Counted from the first letter of the stretch, positions 8,440 to 16,642 are shown. The stretch is 42,033 nt of DNA from Betaproteobacteria bacterium (GCA_029884335.1 JAOUIA010000031.1:1-42033); one strand, 5' to 3'. Numbers and translations are program-made. Notes: generated by a model from the letters alone, not told the origin.

Positions 8440-9506
8440 TCCGAATTGCCGCCCGCCCCCCGCGCCAGCGCGTCGACCCGCGCGGCGTCGATGCCGACGC
8501 TCGCGGCGGCGACGACGATGTCGCGCCACGTCGCGTCGTCGAGCGGGACGCCGTCGCGCTCGCGCTGCGCCCGCGCGGCGCGTTCGACGTCGCCGGGAGC
8601 GAGCACGGCTTGCCCCGGCGACAAGGGCGGCGAGGCCTTCACCCAGTCGACCAGGCGGCGGACCTCGCGCAGCGTGTCGCCCGCCGGGTCATAGACTGCG
8701 GGCGCGATCGTGATCGACAACATGTTGTTGCGCAGTACCGTGTCGGCGGGGTCGGAGCTGCGGCCGGTCGTCAGCGCGCCAGCTAGCAGGTCCGTGATGA
8801 TCGACAGCCCCGAGCCCTTGTGCCCGCCGATCGTGAGCAGCGCGCCGCCGGCGTAGAAGTCCTGCGGATCCGTCGTAGGGCGCCCCTGTGCGTCGACGAT
8901 CCAGCCCTCCGGCACGCGCTCGCCCTTGTTCACCGCGACCATCAGCTTGCCCTCGGCGACGGTGGACGTGGTGATGTCGAGGATCACCGGCTCGCCGCCG
9001 GCCTGAGGAATGCCGACGCACATCGGGTTGGTCGACAGGCGCCGGTCGCTGCCGCCGTAGGGCGCGACACGCTGCGCGCCCGACGTGTTGAGGAAGTGCA
9101 GCGACACGCAGCCCGCCTCGGCCGCCAGCTGGGCCCAGTCGCCCAGCCGGCCCAGATGGCCGCAGTTGCGCAGGCCCACCATCGCGATGCCGTTGCGCTT
9201 CGCCTTGTCGACACCCAGGCGGCCCGCGTACTCGCCGACGACCTGGCCGAAGCCGCGCTCGCCGTCGACGATCGCGATCGCGTCGCTGTCGAACACGAGG
9301 CGCGGCGTCGCATTCGCGCGCAGGTTGCCCGCGCGCAGCCACTCGAGGTAGCGGCTCACGCGGATCACGCCGTGCGACTCGTGGCCGACGAGGTTGGAGT
9401 CGACCAGCCGCCGCGCAACGGTGCGGGCTTCTGCCGCGCCGCAGCCGGCAGCATCCATGATCGCGGCGACGACGTCGACGAGCGCCGCGGCGCGCAGGTT
9501 GGGCAT
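8436..9506 (-). CDS. Ldh2/YbiC-family NAD(P)-dependent 2-hydroxyacid dehydrogenase (malate/lactate type)
   Basis: 356 residues of the Ldh_2 family (malate/L-sulfolactate/ureidoglycolate dehydrogenases, E. coli YbiC/HcxB). Signature elements are the early NLVGHESHGVIR stretch with the substrate-contacting His-Gly pair, DGERGFGQVVG, VGLRNCGHLGRLGDW, the LSTNPMCVGIPQ and VILDITTSTVAEGK core, and GGHKGSGLSIITDLLAG for dinucleotide binding. It likely oxidises a 2-hydroxycarboxylate with NAD(P)+. AGAGGA lies six bases before ATG 9506. Length and lack of signal peptide fit a cytoplasmic enzyme. The downstream nuclease overlaps it by 4 nt although no functional link is apparent. The exact substrate is not predictable. 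Confidence 0.88.
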   Translation of the reverse strand: MPNLRAAALVDVVAAIMDAAGCGAAEARTVARRLVDSNLVGHESHGVIRVSRYLEWLRAGNLRANATPRLVFDSDAIAIVDGERGFGQVVGEYAGRLGVDKAKRNGIAMVGLRNCGHLGRLGDWAQLAAEAGCVSLHFLNTSGAQRVAPYGGSDRRLSTNPMCVGIPQAGGEPVILDITTSTVAEGKLMVAVNKGERVPEGWIVDAQGRPTTDPQDFYAGGALLTIGGHKGSGLSIITDLLAGALTTGRSSDPADTVLRNNMLSITIAPAVYDPAGDTLREVRRLVDWVKASPPLSPGQAVLAPGDVERAARAQRERDGVPLDDATWRDIVVAAASVGIDAARVDALARGAGGNSE

Positions 9507-9591
9507 CGATGGTCCTCTTGCGCACCGCTGGCGGTGCGATCGGGTGAGCGGTGGATCTTAGCGCACCGCTGCCGGCATCCGTCCGGTCGGC

Positions 9592-9619
9592 TTGCGCCGC
9601 GGCACAGTCGCGCTATAGT
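9592..9619 (+). promoter_or_regulatory. Sigma70-like promoter for the PDZ pseudoprotease gene
   Basis: TTGCGC (9592-9597) and TATAGT (9614-9619) are spaced by 16 bp and lie 31 nt upstream of ATG 9651, which has a GGAGG ribosome binding site. The -35 is only partly conserved. Confidence 0.5.
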
Positions 9620-9650
9620 CGGCCGTGCGAGTCTCCCTGGCGGAGGTCTA

Positions 9651-10751
9651 ATGTTCCGTTCCCACGTCGAACGCCCGGCCCGCGCGGTGCCCGGGCCTGC
9701 TGCAGTCGCGCTGCTCGTCGCGCTCGCCCTGACACTTGCCGCGGCCGCGCGCGCCGCCGCTCCCGAGAGCGCGGAGAAGGCGCCCGACGTGCCGAAGCGG
9801 CCGGCGGCGGACGCGCCCAAGGCCGACGAGGACGGCATCGATCCCGACAAGCTGTACTCGGCGCTGGTGCGGGTGCAGACGACCGCCGTTCCCAACGCGC
9901 GCAGCAACGCGACGCTCGGCCGCGAGCGCGAGGGCACGGGGACCGTCATCGCCAGCGGCGGAGTCATCCTCACCATCGGCTACCTGCTGGTGGAAGCCGA
10001 CGACGTCAAGGTGACCGACAACCGCGGCCGCAGCTACCCGGCGCGCGTGCTCGCCTATGACCACCCGACCGGACTGGGCCTGCTCAAGACCACCGTGCCG
10101 TTCAACGTCGAGCCGGTGAAGATGGGCTCCTCGGCGAAGCTCGCCGACAAGGAGCCCGTGCTCATCGCCGGATGGGGCGGCATCCCCGACACGGCGCTCG
10201 CCTACGTGGTGTCGAGGCGCCCGTTCGCGGCGAGCTGGGAGTACCTGCTCGACGAGGCGATCTTCACCAGCCCGCCGACCACCGGCTGGAGCGGCGCGGC
10301 GCTGGTCGACCGCAAGGGCACCATCGTCGGCGTGGGCTCGCTCGTCGTGCGCGAGGCCACGATCGACGACCCGAAGGTGCCGGGCAACATGTTCGTCCCG
10401 ATCGATGCGCTCAAGCCGATCCTCGACGACATGATCCGCACCGGCCGTCGCAAGGAGGCGCCGCGGCCCTGGCTCGGGCTCGCCGCCGAGGAAGTGCAGG
10501 GCCGGCTGATCGTCGCGCGCGTCTCGCCGGATGGCCCGGCGGATGCCGCCGGCATCCGCCCGGGCGACATCATCCTCGGCGTGGGCGAGGAGCCCGTGCG
10601 CACGCAGACCGAGTTCTACCGCAAGGTGTGGGCGAAGGGTCAGGCCGGCGCGGAGGTGTCCCTGCGCGTGCTGCAGGGCATCGACATCAGGCAGATGCGC
10701 GTGCGCTCGATCGATCGCGTCGAGTACTTCCGGCCGGCGACGATGCACTAG
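9651..10751 (+). CDS. Exported trypsin-like/PDZ protein with degenerate catalytic triad
   Basis: 366 residues: signal peptide (hydrophobic 16-34), a trypsin/HtrA-type fold (about 68-245), then one PDZ domain (about 265-350, with GLAAEEVQGRLIVARVSPDGPADAAGIRPGDII). In HtrA proteases the catalytic His lies in a TNxH motif; here the position reads LTIGYLL, so His is Y111. The Asp of the usual D-L-A-L-L-K is glycine (G141 in TGLGLLK). The Ser equivalent S214 remains, in GWSGAAL in place of GNSGGP. A charge relay is therefore missing and the protein is probably a non-proteolytic chaperone-like or scaffold protein of the periplasm. Similar ILTIGYL-type proteins occur widely in proteobacteria, so the loss is not a local accident. 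The start has GGAGG at good spacing. Confidence 0.85.
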   Translation: MFRSHVERPARAVPGPAAVALLVALALTLAAAARAAAPESAEKAPDVPKRPAADAPKADEDGIDPDKLYSALVRVQTTAVPNARSNATLGREREGTGTVIASGGVILTIGYLLVEADDVKVTDNRGRSYPARVLAYDHPTGLGLLKTTVPFNVEPVKMGSSAKLADKEPVLIAGWGGIPDTALAYVVSRRPFAASWEYLLDEAIFTSPPTTGWSGAALVDRKGTIVGVGSLVVREATIDDPKVPGNMFVPIDALKPILDDMIRTGRRKEAPRPWLGLAAEEVQGRLIVARVSPDGPADAAGIRPGDIILGVGEEPVRTQTEFYRKVWAKGQAGAEVSLRVLQGIDIRQMRVRSIDRVEYFRPATMH

Positions 10752-10941
10752 CAAGTCGATGCAAGAGGCGTTCGGGCGCGCGGTGGATGCCGCGACGTTG
10801 TCGCAGCGCCCTTTGCATCGAGCGAAGGATCACGCGAGCATCCTCGGGGCGGCCCGTCGGGCGCTCGCCGGCAACGGCTCGAAGCAACGCGCGCCGTGCA
10901 CGCGTTTGTGCTCCAGGCGTCGCCTTGCATCATGCTGCCAG

Positions 10942-11122
10942 CCCTCACCCCCGACCCCTCTCCCCGCTGTCGCGGGGAGAGGGGCGACGATTGCGCGACG
11001 CACCCGCTTCTCTCCCCTCTCCCGCCGTCAGGCGGGAGAGGGGTCGGGGGTGAGGGCCGTCAGGCGGGAGAGGGGTCGGGGGTGAGGGCCGTCAGGCGGG
11101 AGAGGGGTCGGGGGTGAGGGGG
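10942..11122. repeat. REP-like palindromic array with three tandem 32-bp copies
   Basis: An intergenic array of inverted and direct copies of a CCCTCACCCCCGACCCCTC / GAGGGGTCGGGGGTGAGGG element. Starts at 11027, 11059 and 11091 mark three identical tandem 32-bp units. The left end is an inverted copy, so the array can fold into large hairpins. Related elements sit at 15693-15733 and 18823-18952. The remaining stretch between genes (10752-10941) shows no credible coding potential, only a few weak direct repeats. Such REP elements are dispersed non-autonomous repeats; here they also separate the pseudoprotease gene from the convergent enolase-superfamily gene and could terminate both transcripts. 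Confidence 0.85.
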
Positions 11123-11144
11123 ACGCCCTGCGCAAGCCGCGCGT

Positions 11145-12296
11145 TCACGCGGGCACGGCGTACTTCGCGAGCACCTCGCGGTTCACCTCGATGCCGAGCC
11201 CGGGCTCGTTCGGAATCGCGACCCAGCCACTCTCGTGCGCAAGCGGTCGCGCGACCAGCTCGCGGCGGAACGGGTGCGAGGACTGGTCGTACTCGAGGAT
11301 CGGCTCATCCGCGAAGAGCGACGGGTGCGCCACCGGAAGTGCCGCGATGAGGTGCAGCGATGCGGCCTGCCCAATAGCCGAGCCCCAGACGTGCGGGTTG
11401 ACGGCGACGCCGTGCGCGTGCGCGAGCGCCGCGATGTGCCGGCACGCCGTGAAGCCCCCCGCCGCGGCGATGTCCGGCTGCACGACATCCACTGCGCGGG
11501 CGCCGATCAGCTCGCGGAAGCCGAACAGCGTGAACTCGTTCTCGCCGCCGGCGATCGGGCAGCCGACCGCGTTGCGCACCTCGCGGTATCCCGCCAGGTC
11601 CTCCTGCGCGACCGGTTCCTCGTACCAGCGCAGCGCGCAGTCCTCGAGCGCGCGCCCGAGGCGGATCGCGTCGGCGACGCCATACGCGTGATTGGTGTCG
11701 ATCATCAGCGTCACCGGCTCGCCGGCGAGCGCGGCGCGCACCTCGCGCATCACGGCGAGGTCGTCGTCGACGCCGAAGCCCAGCTTGACCTTCATCGCGC
11801 GAAAGCCGGCAGCCAGGTGGCGCTGCGCCTCCTCGGCCAGCCGCCTGCCCTCGCCGCGCCCGCGCACGCGGTAGAACCCGGTCGCGTAGGCCTGCACGCG
11901 CTCGCGGAACGCGCCGCCGAGCAGCGCGTGCACCGGACGGCCCAGCGACTTGCCGAGCAGGTCCCACAGCGCGATGTCGACCGCGCCGATCGCGCCGATC
12001 ACCGCGCCCTTGAGCCCGTAGTCGCGCGACTGGTTGTACATCCGGTGCCACAGCACCTCGGGACGCGACGCGTCGGCGCCGATGAGCATCGGACGCAGCG
12101 CAGAGCGCACGGTCGCCGCCGCGATCTCCGGGGGCTGCAGCCCCTGGCACAGCGCCTCGCCCCAGCCGGAGAGGCCCTCGTCGGTGACGACCTCGACGAT
12201 CGTGGCGGCGCGGCGGCGCACCCAGCCCTGCGAGAACGCGAACGGCTCGGCCAGGTCGCTCGAGAGTGCCCAGGCCCGGATGTCGGCGATCTTCAA
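11145..12296 (-). CDS. Enolase-superfamily enzyme (mandelate racemase/muconate lactonizing family)
   Basis: 383 residues with an N-terminal capping domain and a TIM barrel. The catalytic set is complete: K169-x-K171 (MKVKLG), metal ligands D200 (MIDTNHAY), E226 (YEEP) and E252 (GGENEF), D275 and the general base H302 (NPHVWGS). The KxK plus His-Asp dyad places it in the mandelate racemase subgroup, which includes sugar-acid dehydratases, racemases and D-galactarolactone cycloisomerases. A 2-hydroxyacid or sugar-acid substrate is the likely kind. It starts with TTG 12296, chosen because GGAGAAGAG lies just upstream and the N-terminus MKIADIRAW matches the family. It appears monocistronic: divergent to the spermidine-synthase-like gene and bordered downstream by the REP array. 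Confidence 0.9.
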   Translation of the reverse strand: MKIADIRAWALSSDLAEPFAFSQGWVRRRAATIVEVVTDEGLSGWGEALCQGLQPPEIAAATVRSALRPMLIGADASRPEVLWHRMYNQSRDYGLKGAVIGAIGAVDIALWDLLGKSLGRPVHALLGGAFRERVQAYATGFYRVRGRGEGRRLAEEAQRHLAAGFRAMKVKLGFGVDDDLAVMREVRAALAGEPVTLMIDTNHAYGVADAIRLGRALEDCALRWYEEPVAQEDLAGYREVRNAVGCPIAGGENEFTLFGFRELIGARAVDVVQPDIAAAGGFTACRHIAALAHAHGVAVNPHVWGSAIGQAASLHLIAALPVAHPSLFADEPILEYDQSSHPFRRELVARPLAHESGWVAIPNEPGLGIEVNREVLAKYAVPA

Positions 12297-12372
12297 CGCT
12301 CTTCTCCCGTGTCGCGGCCGCGCGCCGCGACCTCATTCTGCCTCGCGACCGGGCCTGCGCGCATGCATTCCG

Positions 12373-12378
12373 TACAAT
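12373..12378 (+). promoter_or_regulatory. Probable -10 element upstream of the spermidine-synthase-like gene
   Basis: TACAAT 37 nt before ATG 12415, within a TACAATGCGCGC context. No clear -35 box is seen and the start codon lacks an obvious Shine-Dalgarno sequence. Confidence 0.35.
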
Positions 12379-12414
12379 GCGCGCTTCGCCCGCCGCGGCA
12401 CGCGCCCGCTCCCG

Positions 12415-14466
12415 ATGCTCCTGTACGCCGCCACCATCTTCGTCAGCGCGTTCCTGCTGTTCCTCGTCCAGCCGGTGATGGCGAAGCAGATCCTGCCGTG
12501 GTTCGGCGGCTCCGCCACGGTGTGGACCACGTGCCTCGTGTTCTTCCAGACTGCGCTGCTGGCCGGCTACACCTACGCGGACTGGACCGTGCGCAGGCTG
12601 GCGCCGCGACGCGCCGTCCTGCTGCACGTCGCGCTGCTCGCGGCGAGCCTCGCCGTGCTGCCGATCGTTCCCGGCGACCGCTGGAAGCCCGCCGGCGACG
12701 AGAACCCGTCGTGGCTGATCCTCGGCATGCTGGCGTTCACCATCGGGCTGCCCTACTTCCTGCTCTCGACGACGAGCCCGCTGGCGCAGGCGTGGTTCGC
12801 GCGCCGCTTCCCGTCCGCGAGCCCGTACCGGCTGTTTGCGCTCTCGAACCTCGCGTCGATGCTGGCGCTGCTCGGCTATCCGTTCCTGCTCGAGCCCTGG
12901 AGCGCCACGCGCGGGCAGGCGGTCGGCTGGTCGCTGGGCTACGTCGCCTTCGCCGCGCTGTGCGCCGCAGCCGGATTCGCGAGCCTGCGCGGCGCGAGCG
13001 CGAGGCACGTGCCGGCGGGGTGGCAAGGGGGCGGCCACGGGCTGCCGCTTCCCGTCACCGACCCGGCGCACGACGACCCGCCGCCGGCCGCACGGCAACT
13101 GCTGTGGTGCACGCTCGCGGCGACGGCGTCGATCCTGCTGCTCGCCGTGTCGAACCACATCACGCAGAACATCGCGTCGGTGCCGCTGCTGTGGATCGTG
13201 CCGCTCGCGCTGTACCTGCTCACCTTCATCCTCACGTTCGACGGCACCGGCTGGTACAGGCGGGACATCGTGCTGTCGACGACGGCGGCGGTGCTCGGCG
13301 TCATGGCGTGGACGCTGGCCGACCCGAGCCTCACGCACGAGCTGGAGATCCAGGTCGGCGTGTTCTGCACCGGCTTGTTCCTCGCGTGCATGTTCTGCCA
13401 CGGCGAGCTGACCCGCATCAAGCCGAGCCCCCGCTTTCTCACGCGCTTCTACCTGATGATCTCGCTCGGCGGCGCGGTCGGCGCCGTGCTGGTGGGCATC
13501 CTCGCCCCGCTCCTGCTGCCCGCTCACTTCGAGCTTCCCGCGGGGCTCGTGCTGTGCGGCCTGCTGCTGCTCTGGCAGGTGCGCCGCGACTACCCGCTGT
13601 TCGGCGTGCTCGGCCTCGCTTCGCTCGCGGTGACGGTCGGCTGCGCGATCTGGGGCACGACCGAGTTCTACCGCGGCGCGATCAGCGTCTCGCGCAACTT
13701 CTACGGCGTGCTGCGGGTGCAGGAGGCCGACGAAGGCAGCGCGAACCACCGGCGCAGCCTGATCCACGGGACGATCCTGCACGGCAACCAGTACCTCGAC
13801 CCCGTGCTCCGGCGCCAGGCGACCACCTACTACACGAAGACGTCGGGCGTCGGGCGCGCGCTCGAGTCGCTGCACCCGCGCACGCAACCGCTGCGCGTGG
13901 CCGTGATCGGGCTCGGCACCGGCTCGCTCGCCGTCTACGGGGCGAAAGGCGACACGTACCGCTTCTACGAGATCAACCCGGACGTCGTCGATCTCGCGCG
14001 GCGCGACTTCAGCTACCTCGCCGACAGCGAAGCGAACGTCGAGACTGCGCTCGGCGACGCGCGGCTCGTGCTCGAGCGCGAGCCGGCGCAGGGGTTCGAC
14101 CTGCTCGCCATCGACGCGTTCTCGTCCGACTCGATCCCCGTGCACCTCATCACGCGCGAGGCCCTGGCGATCTACCTCAAGCACGTCAAGCCCGACGGCC
14201 TGATCGCGTTCCACGTCACCAACCGCTTCCTCGACCTCGTTCCCGTCGTCGACGCGCTGGCCAAGGCGCACGGGCTCGCCGCGACGTGGATCGAGGACTC
14301 GGGCGAGGCGGCGATCGCGAGCCGCAGCGACTGGGTCCTGCTCTCGCGCGACGCGAAGCGCCTCGCCGCGCCGCTCGTCGCCGAAGTCGCGCAGCCGCTG
14401 CGCTCGCGCGACGACTGGCGCCTGTGGACCGACGACTTCAACAACCTGGTGCAGGTCCTCAAGTGA
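12415..14466 (+). CDS. Membrane-fused spermidine synthase-like protein
   Basis: 683 residues. The first about 430 are mostly hydrophobic, with some 10-11 membrane segments, starting with LLYAATIFVSAFLLFLVQPVMAKQ, the hallmark start of the fused MFS/spermidine-synthase-like family. The last about 220 residues form a soluble Rossmann domain of the spermidine synthase type: AVIGLGTGSLAVYG (nucleotide-binding loop), YEINPDVVDLA, GDARLVL and IDAFSSDSIPVHLIT. In true SpeE the last motif carries the Asp that activates putrescine in a different context, so aminopropyl transfer is unproven and the substrate unknown. It lies upstream of mtnA on the same strand (135-nt gap). Since aminopropyltransferases release methylthioadenosine, that neighbourhood is suggestive but not proof. 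Confidence 0.85.
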   Translation: MLLYAATIFVSAFLLFLVQPVMAKQILPWFGGSATVWTTCLVFFQTALLAGYTYADWTVRRLAPRRAVLLHVALLAASLAVLPIVPGDRWKPAGDENPSWLILGMLAFTIGLPYFLLSTTSPLAQAWFARRFPSASPYRLFALSNLASMLALLGYPFLLEPWSATRGQAVGWSLGYVAFAALCAAAGFASLRGASARHVPAGWQGGGHGLPLPVTDPAHDDPPPAARQLLWCTLAATASILLLAVSNHITQNIASVPLLWIVPLALYLLTFILTFDGTGWYRRDIVLSTTAAVLGVMAWTLADPSLTHELEIQVGVFCTGLFLACMFCHGELTRIKPSPRFLTRFYLMISLGGAVGAVLVGILAPLLLPAHFELPAGLVLCGLLLLWQVRRDYPLFGVLGLASLAVTVGCAIWGTTEFYRGAISVSRNFYGVLRVQEADEGSANHRRSLIHGTILHGNQYLDPVLRRQATTYYTKTSGVGRALESLHPRTQPLRVAVIGLGTGSLAVYGAKGDTYRFYEINPDVVDLARRDFSYLADSEANVETALGDARLVLEREPAQGFDLLAIDAFSSDSIPVHLITREALAIYLKHVKPDGLIAFHVTNRFLDLVPVVDALAKAHGLAATWIEDSGEAAIASRSDWVLLSRDAKRLAAPLVAEVAQPLRSRDDWRLWTDDFNNLVQVLK

Positions 14467-14601
14467 CGCAGCGGCGCTTGCCCCCGGAGCGCGCCTGCGC
14501 CATGCTCGCCGCATGAGCCCGACGGGCCGCCCCGAGGGCAAATTCGCCCCGAAGCGCGCTAGGGCCTGTTCACGCTATGGCCGCGCGCGGAGGGTAGTCC
14601 A

Positions 14602-15750
14602 GTGAGCGTGCCGCACCGCGATCCGGCCGGCTACCGCGCGCTGCGGCGCGCGCCGGGCGCGCGCGCGATCGACGTCCTCGACCAGCGCGCGCTGCCGCAC
14701 TCGTGCGTGGAAGTGCGTCTCGCCGATGCGGCGACCGCCGCGGCCGCGATACGCGAGATGTGGGTGCGCGGCGCGCCGCTGATCGGCGCGGTCGGCGCCT
14801 ACGCGCTGGCGATGGCGCTCGACCGCGACGCCTCCGACGCGGCGCTCGCCCGGGCGCACGCGATGCTCGATGCGACGCGGCCGACCGCGGTGAACCTCCG
14901 CTGGGCGCTCGACCGCGTGCGTGCCGCGGTGGCCGGACTGCCCGGCGCCGAGCGCGCCGACGCCGCATGGCGCGAGGCCGACGCGATCGCCGAAGAGGAC
15001 GAGGCGATCAACCGCGCGATCGGCACGCACGGCCTGGCGCTGCTCGAGGCGATCGCGCGCCGCGGCGGCGCGCCGGTGCAGGTGATGACGCACTGCAACG
15101 CCGGCGCGCTCGCCACCTGCGGCTTCGGCACGGCGACCGCGCCGATCTTCCTCGCGCACGCCGCCGGCCTGCCGCTGCACGTGTGGGTATCGGAGACGCG
15201 GCCGCGGCTGCAGGGCGCCAACCTCACGGCGTGGGAGATGGAGCGCCGCGGCATTCCCTACACGCTGTGCGCCGACGCGGCGAGCGCCGCGCTCATGCGG
15301 CGCGGCGACGTCGACGCGGTGCTCGTCGGCGCCGACCGCGTCGCGCGCAACGGCGACGTGTGCAACAAGATCGGCACCTACGACAAGGCGCTCGCGGCGC
15401 GCGAGCACGGCGTGCCGCTGTACGCCGCCGTGCCGTCGCCGACGATCGACTGGTCGCTGGCCGACGGCGAGTCGATCCCGATCGAGGAGCGCCCGGCGGA
15501 CGAGGTGCTGCGCGTCGCCGGCCGCGACGACGAGGGCAGGCTGCGCGCGGTCGCCATCGCGCCGCAGGGAGCGCGCGCAGTCAACTTCGCGTTCGACGTG
15601 ACGCCGGCGCGGCTGATCGCGGCGCTGTTGACTGAGCGGGGCGCCGCTCAGGCGACCGCCGAAGCGCTGGGTGCGCTGTTCCCGGAGCGCTGCCCTCACC
15701 CCCAACCCCTCTCCCGCGCTGCAGGAGAGGGGGGCCGGTCGGCGGGATGA
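14602..15750 (+). CDS. mtnA: S-methyl-5-thioribose-1-phosphate isomerase (MtnA) with repeat-encoded C-terminus
   Basis: 382 residues, full-length MtnA, which isomerises 5-methylthioribose-1-phosphate to methylthioribulose-1-phosphate in methylthioadenosine salvage. The catalytic Cys is C165 in THCNAGALATCGFGTA and the Asp is D245 in VGADRVARNGDVCNKIGTY. Further signatures are MWVRGAPLIGAVGAYALA, SETRPRLQGANLTAWEM and NFAFDVTPARLIAALLTERG. A GTG start at 14602 is chosen because GGAGGG (14589-14594) lies seven bases upstream. The last about 19 residues (from RCPHPQPLSRAAGEGG) are encoded by a REP-type repeat and do not belong to the family, so insertion of the repeat has replaced the native tail. 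The class II aldolase gene begins 4 nt after the stop, and the two are surely co-transcribed. Confidence 0.95.
   Translation: MSVPHRDPAGYRALRRAPGARAIDVLDQRALPHSCVEVRLADAATAAAAIREMWVRGAPLIGAVGAYALAMALDRDASDAALARAHAMLDATRPTAVNLRWALDRVRAAVAGLPGAERADAAWREADAIAEEDEAINRAIGTHGLALLEAIARRGGAPVQVMTHCNAGALATCGFGTATAPIFLAHAAGLPLHVWVSETRPRLQGANLTAWEMERRGIPYTLCADAASAALMRRGDVDAVLVGADRVARNGDVCNKIGTYDKALAAREHGVPLYAAVPSPTIDWSLADGESIPIEERPADEVLRVAGRDDEGRLRAVAIAPQGARAVNFAFDVTPARLIAALLTERGAAQATAEALGALFPERCPHPQPLSRAAGEGGRSAG
15693..15733. repeat. REP-like palindrome inside the 3' end of mtnA
   Basis: CCCTCACCCCCAACCCCTC followed by an inverted partner CAGGAGAGGGGGG, same family as the arrays at 10942-11122 and 18823-18952. 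It is translated in the mtnA frame and ends about 20 nt before the aldolase start codon. Confidence 0.8.
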
Positions 15751-15754
15751 CGAG

Positions 15755-16399
15755 GTGAGTACATCTGCAGAGACCGCACTGCGCGAGGCGATCGTCGCGA
15801 GCGCGCGTGCGATGAACGCCGCAGGCATCAACCGCGGCACGGCGGGCAACGTGAGCGCGCGCGTGGCCGGCGGCTTCCTCGTCACGCCGAGCGCCATGCG
15901 CTACGAGGACCTCGGCCCGGACGACGTCGTGCGGGTCGGCATGGACGGGACGCCGGGCGGCGCGCGCAAGCCGTCGTCGGAGTGGCGCTTCCATCGCGAC
16001 ATCTATGCCACGCGGCCCGAGGCCGGCGCCGTCGTCCACACGCACGGGCCCTTCTCGGCCGCCCTCGCCTGCCATGGGCGCGGCATCCCCGCGTTCCACT
16101 ACATGGTCGCGCGCGCCGGCGGGCGCGACATCCGCTGCGCCCCCTACGCGAGGTTCGGCACGCAGGAACTGTCCGACCGCGCGCTCGCCGCGCTCGAGGG
16201 CCGGCGGGCGTGCCTGCTCGCCCACCACGGCGCCATCGCCTTCGGCGCCGACCTCGACGCCGCGTTCGCGCTTGCCGCCGAGGTCGAGACGCTCGCGGAG
16301 ATGTACTGGCGGGCGCTGGCCATTGGCGAGCCCCCGCGACTCACGGATGACGAGATGGACGCCGTGATCGCGAAGTTCGCCGGCTACGGCCAGCGCTGA
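15755..16399 (+). CDS. Class II aldolase (FucA/Ald2-like), partner of MtnA
   Basis: 214 residues of the class II aldolase/adducin family, the length of L-fuculose-phosphate aldolase. Motifs are INRGTAGNVSAR (phosphate loop), the catalytic acid E76 in PSSEWRFH, zinc ligands H95 and H97 in VVHTHGP and H158 in AHHGAI. The family also contains MtnB dehydratase, but the PSSEW segment and overall pattern look like the aldolases. MtnA followed directly by such an aldolase is the arrangement reported for the DHAP shunt, in which methylthioribulose-1-P or 5-deoxyribulose-1-P is cleaved to DHAP and an aldehyde. GTG 15755 is preferred over an in-frame upstream ATG because translation from that ATG would read through the REP element. 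The MTA phosphorylase and kinase genes are not in the window. Confidence 0.85.
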   Translation: MSTSAETALREAIVASARAMNAAGINRGTAGNVSARVAGGFLVTPSAMRYEDLGPDDVVRVGMDGTPGGARKPSSEWRFHRDIYATRPEAGAVVHTHGPFSAALACHGRGIPAFHYMVARAGGRDIRCAPYARFGTQELSDRALAALEGRRACLLAHHGAIAFGADLDAAFALAAEVETLAEMYWRALAIGEPPRLTDDEMDAVIAKFAGYGQR

Positions 16400-16434
16400 C
16401 GCCCTGCGCATGCGGATGGCATAAGCCACCCGCT

Positions 16435-16477
16435 GCAACGACGATCCGCATCGGCGCTGCACGATGCGCGTCGTTGC
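16435..16477. terminator. Strong extended hairpin downstream of the aldolase gene
   Basis: GCAACGACG (16435-16443) pairs with CGTCGTTGC (16469-16477). Inside it CGCATCG pairs with CGATGCG around an 8-nt loop, leaving a 3-nt bulge: 16 base pairs in all. It starts 36 nt after the aldolase stop. There is no U-tract, so it may be a transcript-stabilising or Rho-related element and not a classic terminator. Confidence 0.5.
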
Positions 16478-16642
16478 ACAACCGTGCGCGCCAATGGTGT
16501 GCGCTTGCTCTCATCGCATCGTAGACCACACGCTGTTCTTGCTCGCGAATCCGACGAGCGGAGCGCGAAAAACCGTCCAGAATCATGCCATTCGCATACC
16601 CGGCGCGCATAATGGACTCTCCCCTTCGCGGCTCCCACGAAC

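Noticed and set aside
10752-10941. An open frame after the pseudoprotease gene
   Set aside because: It runs into the REP array, has no ribosome binding site and no similarity to a known protein.
10942-11122. Short regularly spaced repeats that might suggest a CRISPR array
   Set aside because: The copies are direct tandem units without unique spacers, belong to a dispersed REP family found elsewhere in the window, and no cas gene is present.
11305-14541. Very long open frame on the minus strand (over 1000 codons) across the enolase-superfamily, spermidine-synthase-like and intergenic regions
   Set aside because: It is Arg/Gln-rich without any family motif and lies opposite well-supported genes; high GC creates such spurious antisense frames.
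15755-16399. Assigning the class II aldolase as MtnB dehydratase
   Set aside because: The family is shared, but the PSSEW-HTH-HHG pattern and the 4-nt coupling with mtnA without mtnC/D fit the aldolase (Ald2/FucA) better; left as a possibility.
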